Positions 59,840-64,000 of a stretch of DNA of 64,000 nt are shown one piece after another. The stretch comes from Candidatus Eisenbergiella intestinipullorum (GTDB taxonomy: Bacteria > Bacillota > Clostridia > Lachnospirales > Lachnospiraceae). The notes beneath the pieces are model-generated. The model saw nothing but the letters and a program-made list of their open reading frames with translations, ran no database searches and was not told the origin of the DNA. Numbering within the stretch: position 1 is the stretch's first letter; every line of letters begins with the position of its first letter. Made by a program: the position numbers and the translations under genes. The DNA is taken from assembly GCA_019119815.1 (NCBI GenBank), contig DWWH01000044.1:35139-99138 (forward strand), written 5' to 3'.

Positions 59840-61975
59840 ATGAATACGGAATATAAAAAAAACACAGTGTTTGATTTGTTCCCCGGCCTTGGCAGTATGT
59901 CGCTGGCTGCTCAATATGCGGGTTTTCAAGTAGACGGTGCGCTTGATTACCAGGAAAAGGTACAAGATGTATACGAAAAGAATTTTGCGGGAAAAATCCG
60001 GATTGTCCGAAACCTCAGGGAAGAAAACTGTATAGAGGATATAGCCAATGTGGATGTGTTGATTGGACGGATTCCTTATTCACTGCTTCAGGCCGGTATA
60101 TTTCATGGAAATATAATGGAGGAAATGAATCGTACAAATATTTTGAATATTCTGTCATATATTATAGAATTGAAACGGCCCAGAGCGTTTGTGTTTGCTG
60201 TGTCTATAAAGGCAGGAAAGGAAAGAAACTGGCAGCATCTGATGGAGGAAAGGCTTGCTGGAGATTATAAAATCAGCTGGAAGCAGCTGGATGCCTATGA
60301 AATGACCGGATATCCGGTTTACGATCACAGAATCTTTTGGGTCGGAATTCGCAGAGATGTGCGGGGAATGTTTCTATTCCCAAAAGAGGAATATGATTAC
60401 AGCTGTAATATAAAGGATTTTTTAGACGATGAAGCCACAGTAAAAAATTGCCGATATGTGGATCACCTATATCCTGAATTCGATGGACCGGTTCCTGCTG
60501 AACCGCAGATTTATTGCTGGTCATCCGGACAATATACATTAAAAGAAAAGCTTTCTTATAATGCGTGGAAGTCTCCTTTGGTCAAGACCGTTCATGGGCT
60601 TCGCAAAATGAGCAATCGTGAAATTGCACGCACCAAAGCCTTTCCGGATGAGTTTTGCCTGGATGGTTCGGAAAGCTGGATGTACCGCCGCCTGTGCGAC
60701 AGTGTAAATGTTAAGGTGGCAGCGGCTGTTTTCAGGCAACTGTTTTGCAGCCTGTATGGTGTCTGGCCGGATGAAGCCATGTTGCCGGAGCATATGAAGA
60801 GAAAGAAGAGCCCTGACGTGGAAAATTGGAAGGGAAAAAATATGATGAATCATCTGGTGACCCGCTATTTTAAAGAGGAAACGGTTCAGCAGTACAAATC
60901 AGATATCGGATTTCGAACGCTGGTGGAAAGCGTCAATGAAAATATGTATATTATTCCCAAATACCAGAGAAAATATCGTTGGAAAAAAGAGCAGCTGACC
61001 GGACTTGTAGAGTCCCTTCTGCGCGGACTTCCCATTCCGCCAATCTATACCTGCAGAAACAGCGCCAATCAGTTGGAAATCCTAGATGGCCAGCAAAGGG
61101 TAATGAGTCTGTTTTTCTATTATATCGGATATTTCCTTGATATAAAAAAGAACAGTTCCATTAATTTTTCAGAACTGGAGGTGGAGGATTCCAGCTTTGC
61201 GGAGGCGCTCCTGAAGAAATATGATCTGGAGAAGCTCCATATAAATTTACATGGGACAAACGGGGAAGAGATCAATGTGGATTATGCGGCCCTTCCGGTG
61301 GAAATCAAAAGAAAAGTTGATTATACCATGATCACGGTAATAGAAATCAAAATCGCGCAGGAGGAGAAAAGAGAAGAAATTCTCCAGACTATTTTTTCAA
61401 ATTTGAATAAAAATGGATCCATTCTTACCAGACAGGAGCAGAGGAACGGGATTTATACCTGCGAATTTTATGATATGCTCCATTCATTTAACCGGGAAAA
61501 TCAAAAATGGAGAAAGCTTTGGGGAAGAGAAGACGCGAAAGACAGAGATGTGGAAGCGCTGTTGCGTTTCTGCGCTTTGAAAAAATACATTTACTTGGGA
61601 AAGAAGCAGGATGGCGGAAGAGAATTTAAAGTGGAGGGCTACTTTGATTCTTATGCGGATATGCTGGATCGATTTTCAAAGGAAGCGGCAGCGTTTCAAA
61701 AAGAAGAAATCGCAGAATACAGAGAAAGCCTGGAAGGCTTTGTGAAGCTGTTTGAAAGCAGCAATGTCCTGTCTGCCAAAGTCCCTCTGCTGGAAGGGTT
61801 TTACGTGATTTATGAAAAAATGGGAATCCGGGAAAAAATATCAAGGAAGCTTCTTGATGCGGTATGGAATGCGCCCACATATAAAGAGAACAGCCGGCAG
61901 AGAACGGTAAATATCAGGAAAATGAGAGAAAGGTGGAAAACGGTATATGAAGTTTGGCATGGATGCTCTGGTTAG
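59840..61975 (+). CDS. Inactive C5-cytosine methyltransferase fused to DUF262
   Basis: A 711-residue two-domain protein. Residues 1-310 form a C5-cytosine methyltransferase: motif I DLFPGLGSMSLAAQYAGF (12-29), motif VIII-like DHRIFWVGIRRD (162-173), motif IX SNREIARTKAFPDEF (258-272) and motif X SVNVKVAAAVFRQL. The catalytic motif IV reads GRIPYSLLQAG (76-86), with Tyr80 in place of the essential Cys, and motif VI ENV is AVS (120-122), so methylation is not expected. Residues 340-711 are a DUF262 (GmrS/SspE-type) domain with IPKYQRKYRW (372-381), DGQQR (416-420) and LNKNGSILTRQEQRNGIY (522-539). No DUF1524 nuclease follows. It overlaps the next gene by 29 bases. Probably a DNA-modification sensor of a defence system. 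Confidence 0.87.
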   Translation: MNTEYKKNTVFDLFPGLGSMSLAAQYAGFQVDGALDYQEKVQDVYEKNFAGKIRIVRNLREENCIEDIANVDVLIGRIPYSLLQAGIFHGNIMEEMNRTNILNILSYIIELKRPRAFVFAVSIKAGKERNWQHLMEERLAGDYKISWKQLDAYEMTGYPVYDHRIFWVGIRRDVRGMFLFPKEEYDYSCNIKDFLDDEATVKNCRYVDHLYPEFDGPVPAEPQIYCWSSGQYTLKEKLSYNAWKSPLVKTVHGLRKMSNREIARTKAFPDEFCLDGSESWMYRRLCDSVNVKVAAAVFRQLFCSLYGVWPDEAMLPEHMKRKKSPDVENWKGKNMMNHLVTRYFKEETVQQYKSDIGFRTLVESVNENMYIIPKYQRKYRWKKEQLTGLVESLLRGLPIPPIYTCRNSANQLEILDGQQRVMSLFFYYIGYFLDIKKNSSINFSELEVEDSSFAEALLKKYDLEKLHINLHGTNGEEINVDYAALPVEIKRKVDYTMITVIEIKIAQEEKREEILQTIFSNLNKNGSILTRQEQRNGIYTCEFYDMLHSFNRENQKWRKLWGREDAKDRDVEALLRFCALKKYIYLGKKQDGGREFKVEGYFDSYADMLDRFSKEAAAFQKEEIAEYRESLEGFVKLFESSNVLSAKVPLLEGFYVIYEKMGIREKISRKLLDAVWNAPTYKENSRQRTVNIRKMRERWKTVYEVWHGCSG

Positions 61976-62894
61976 CATTTCGGAAAAGCTTCTGAACAGG
62001 GAGTTAAAATATGGAGATTCTGTTATCATAGGAGAAAATTCCTGTGGGAAGTCGTTGCTTTTGAAGCTGCTGATCCAGAAAGCCGGAAAGACAGATTCCA
62101 TTTATTTTCTGGATGCGGTAAACAGAGGGTTTGACGTGGGAAAAGTAGCAAGAGAAGCGAGAGTGCCCATATATAAAAGAACGATCATTGAGACCAGGAT
62201 TCGGGAAGACTATTTTAATTTGCAGGATTCCTTTAACTGTTTCGGCACATGGACAGAACGGATCGAACAGATTTATTATCTCTATGAGAAGAAACTGCAG
62301 GATCTATTTGAGAAGCTGACCGATGAACGGTTCCGGCTGATTCCCGGAGATGTCTTTGGCGAGGTGGAATTCAAAGAAGGAAAGGGGCTTCTTTCAAGCG
62401 GATACCAGGCAATTGTGCATATCCTTTTAGAACTGTTGTATTATCAGGAAAAATGTGTGGAAGAAAAAGAAATGGAAAGAGCGATGGTCATTATAGATGA
62501 ACTGGATGAATTCCTTTCCCCGGGCTACGCTTATAAAATCTTTCCATTCCTGAAAGAACAGTTCCCGCGGATGGAGTTTATTGTTACTACCCATTCTGCC
62601 GATCTGGTAGCCGGAGCGCAGAATGCCAATCTCATCGTTTTGGATGAGAAAGGGTACGAAGTGATGGATATCAATGACTGCCAGTCCATTTCGGAGGTGC
62701 AGATCATTTTTGACCGGGTATTTGGCGGGCATATGCCGCAGGGTTCGGAAATGGAAAACACTTTAAGAAGGCTGATGAATAATAAAATAAATCAGGCGTG
62801 GACAGAAAAAGATCAAAGGCAGCTGGAGGAACTGAAAAGAGAAAATTTAACGGCTTCACAGCAGTTAATTTATAAACAGATTTTGGAGTGGTAG
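61947..62894 (+). CDS. PtuA-like ABC/AAA ATPase of the defence operon
   Basis: A 315-residue ATPase. Walker A is GENSCGKS (29-36), the ABC-signature-like segment LSSGYQA is at 149-155, Walker B VIIDELDEF at 181-189 and the H-loop VTTHSADLV at 213-221. There is no TOPRIM domain, unlike OLD nucleases; the compact form resembles PtuA of Septu and retron-associated ATPases that pair with an HNH protein. The 110-residue region between Walker A and the signature is helical. It is translationally coupled to both neighbours (29-base overlap, 3-base gap). It probably gates the HNH nuclease by ATP turnover. Confidence 0.85.
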   Translation: MKFGMDALVSISEKLLNRELKYGDSVIIGENSCGKSLLLKLLIQKAGKTDSIYFLDAVNRGFDVGKVAREARVPIYKRTIIETRIREDYFNLQDSFNCFGTWTERIEQIYYLYEKKLQDLFEKLTDERFRLIPGDVFGEVEFKEGKGLLSSGYQAIVHILLELLYYQEKCVEEKEMERAMVIIDELDEFLSPGYAYKIFPFLKEQFPRMEFIVTTHSADLVAGAQNANLIVLDEKGYEVMDINDCQSISEVQIIFDRVFGGHMPQGSEMENTLRRLMNNKINQAWTEKDQRQLEELKRENLTASQQLIYKQILEW

Positions 62895-62897
62895 CAG

Positions 62898-63695
62898 TTG
62901 GAAGACTATTTATGTTTAGATATTCCACCCTTCCATGTCAGTTATAAGCGGTGGAAAAAATACGGATGTAAGAAGGCGGAAGAAAGGGAAAATATAAAGC
63001 AGGCATTGAGTCAGGCCAGCGGCGGTTATTGTATGTACTGCTATTCCCGCGTGGAAACAGATCATAAACTGCAGGGACAGCTGGAACATGCGATCGAGAA
63101 GGAGAATTCGGATAAGCTGGTGGAATGTATTCCAAATATCGGACTTGCATGCTCGAACTGTAATTCGTCATTTAAGCGGCGGGGAGAGAGAAAAAGAAAG
63201 CAAAAATTGCAGGGTGAAGTGCTGAAGCAGTTTGAGGAGAAAAGCAAATGTTCAGCAGAACGAAGAAAACAATGTACTGTTCCGTGTAAAGCGTTGAGAA
63301 AGCTACAGGAGTTCTATAATAAGATGCCGGAAGCGGAAATGATTCCTCAGCCCATGGGAGCAAAAGGAAGAGAATCCGGGGAACCCTTGGCACTTCAGTA
63401 TAATGTGCTGAAAATGGAATTTCAGCCGAATACAAATCAATATACATATTCTGAGGAAGAGATTTCCTTTATTCAAAAACATATTCAGCGTTTTCATCTG
63501 AATGATCCCCAATACCGAACACATCAGTTATCTGACTTTCTGAAAATTATTATTGACGGTGGCGGTATGATTCCCCAATATGAGTATAATAATCTGGTTG
63601 TGGAGCTTTTTGCTGATAAGATCAGGGACAAATCGCAGGAAGAACGGGTTGACATCTGCAGCCGGATTTATGTGGCGGTATTTCTGAAAGCTTAA
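62898..63695 (+). CDS. PtuB-like HNH endonuclease of the defence operon
   Basis: A 265-residue HNH protein. The zinc ligands are Cys45-x-x-Cys48 (GYCMYCYSR) and Cys85-x-x-Cys88 (ACSNCNS); the catalytic strand has Glu63-His64 (QLEHAIEKEN) and the following Asn80 (PNIGLACSNCN), as in the TIGR02646/PtuB-like group. The start is a TTG, nine bases behind GGAG; there is no in-frame ATG before the zinc motif, so a non-ATG start is required. A second half of about 150 residues is not recognised and may bind the ATPase or DNA. It is the likely effector of the operon. Confidence 0.84.
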   Translation: MEDYLCLDIPPFHVSYKRWKKYGCKKAEERENIKQALSQASGGYCMYCYSRVETDHKLQGQLEHAIEKENSDKLVECIPNIGLACSNCNSSFKRRGERKRKQKLQGEVLKQFEEKSKCSAERRKQCTVPCKALRKLQEFYNKMPEAEMIPQPMGAKGRESGEPLALQYNVLKMEFQPNTNQYTYSEEEISFIQKHIQRFHLNDPQYRTHQLSDFLKIIIDGGGMIPQYEYNNLVVELFADKIRDKSQEERVDICSRIYVAVFLKA

Positions 63696-63735
63696 CAGGA
63701 TGCAGATAAAATCTGCGGGAATCAGAGACGAAAAG

Positions 63736-63836
63736 TCCGGCTGCACGGGATGGAGGGGTATCGGAGCCGTCCGCCGTGCAGGCTCAAGGCCTTGCGGCCT
63801 TTCGCTTAGCGGCTGTCGCCGCATATCCGAAAGAAC
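63736..63836. repeat. About 100-bp direct repeat, copy 1
   Basis: Begins TCCGGCTGCACGGGATGG and ends CATATCCGAAAGAAC. It contains the inverted arms CTGCACGG/CCGTGCAG, AAGGCC/GGCCTT and GCGGC/GCCGC, so it can fold into several hairpins. It lies 40 bases after the HNH gene. No gene is visible in 63,696-64,000. Confidence 0.8.
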
Positions 63837-63900
63837 GAGAAACGCCCGTGGAAAACAGTCAGCCTGCGGCCGACCGTTCTCCCCGGGCATTCCTCATTCT

Positions 63901-64000
63901 TCCGGCTGCACGGGATGGAGGGTATTGGAACCGTCCGCCGTGCAGGCTCAAGGCCTTGCGGCCTTTCGCTTAGCGGCTGTCGCCGCATATCCGAAAGAAC
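63901..64000. repeat. About 100-bp direct repeat, copy 2
   Basis: A near-identical copy 165 bp downstream of copy 1, with one base missing and two transitions in the loop between the first arms; all stems are kept. It runs to the last base of the window, so more copies may follow. Confidence 0.8.

Overview
The window is a G+C-rich bacterial chromosome segment, about 60% G+C in the glycan genes by spot count. Shine-Dalgarno sites are strong, sigma-A promoters often carry an extended -10 (TGnTATAAT), and gene families such as LplB/YtcP-type sugar permeases, membrane-anchored AraC regulators, Cd/Zn ATPases and several GT-C-like membrane proteins point to a gut-type Firmicute, probably Lachnospiraceae. 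This placement is inferred from gene content; there is no rRNA in the window.

Layout. (1) 0-7.2 kb: two GT2 glycosyltransferases, pseB and pseC (first steps of CMP-pseudaminic acid synthesis), an ATP-grasp ligase and an esterase. (2) 7.2-15.5 kb: a carbohydrate-uptake module (XRE regulator, membrane AraC regulator, two permeases, binding lipoprotein, beta-galactosidase-like hydrolase). (3) 15.5-18.4 kb: a metal-resistance unit (ArsR/CadC-like repressor, stand-alone HMA chaperone, Zn/Cd P-type ATPase). (4) 18.4-22.8 kb, minus strand: pseG-pseF-PLP decarboxylase-pseI. (5) 22.8-55.8 kb: a long plus-strand cell-surface glycan cluster. It has five large membrane proteins with GT-C-like architecture, a sialyltransferase-like GT, an ABC flippase, acyltransferase, WecE-type aminotransferase, PseH-like GNAT, ArnC-like GT2, O-antigen-ligase/polymerase-like protein, PglF/PglE/PglC/PglA-like enzymes, a second ATP-grasp protein, WbpO/WbpP-like enzymes, a sugar formyltransferase, a DUF2334 deacetylase and two GT4 enzymes. 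(6) 55.8-59.4 kb, minus strand: an AAA/PD-(D/E)XK protein and an ABC-class ATPase with an unusually structured leader. (7) 59.8-63.7 kb: a distinctly A/T-richer three-gene operon. (8) The window ends inside a direct repeat.

How the genes fit together. PseB, PseC, PseH, PseG, PseI and PseF are all present but lie at three separate sites, so the cell can plausibly make CMP-pseudaminic acid. The sialyltransferase-like protein at 26.9 kb is the best candidate for transferring it. PglF, the PglE-like aminotransferase, PglC and PglA would build and prime a second, UDP-linked 4-amino sugar on undecaprenyl phosphate, and WbpO/WbpP would supply a uronic-acid sugar. The ABC protein would flip the product and the O-antigen-ligase-like protein would polymerise or attach it.

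The most striking novelty is the operon at 59,840-63,695. Its first protein fuses a catalytically dead C5-cytosine methyltransferase (PCQ replaced by PYS, ENV by AVS) to a DUF262 (GmrSD/SspE-type) NTPase domain without its usual DUF1524 nuclease. It is translationally coupled to a PtuA-like ABC ATPase and a PtuB-like HNH nuclease. I read it as a candidate modification-sensing anti-phage system not matching any system I know. Second are the structured non-coding elements: a duplicated 90-bp sequence that folds into a four-way cloverleaf with no unpaired junction bases, and a leader with a 9-bp potential pseudoknot next to a Shine-Dalgarno site.
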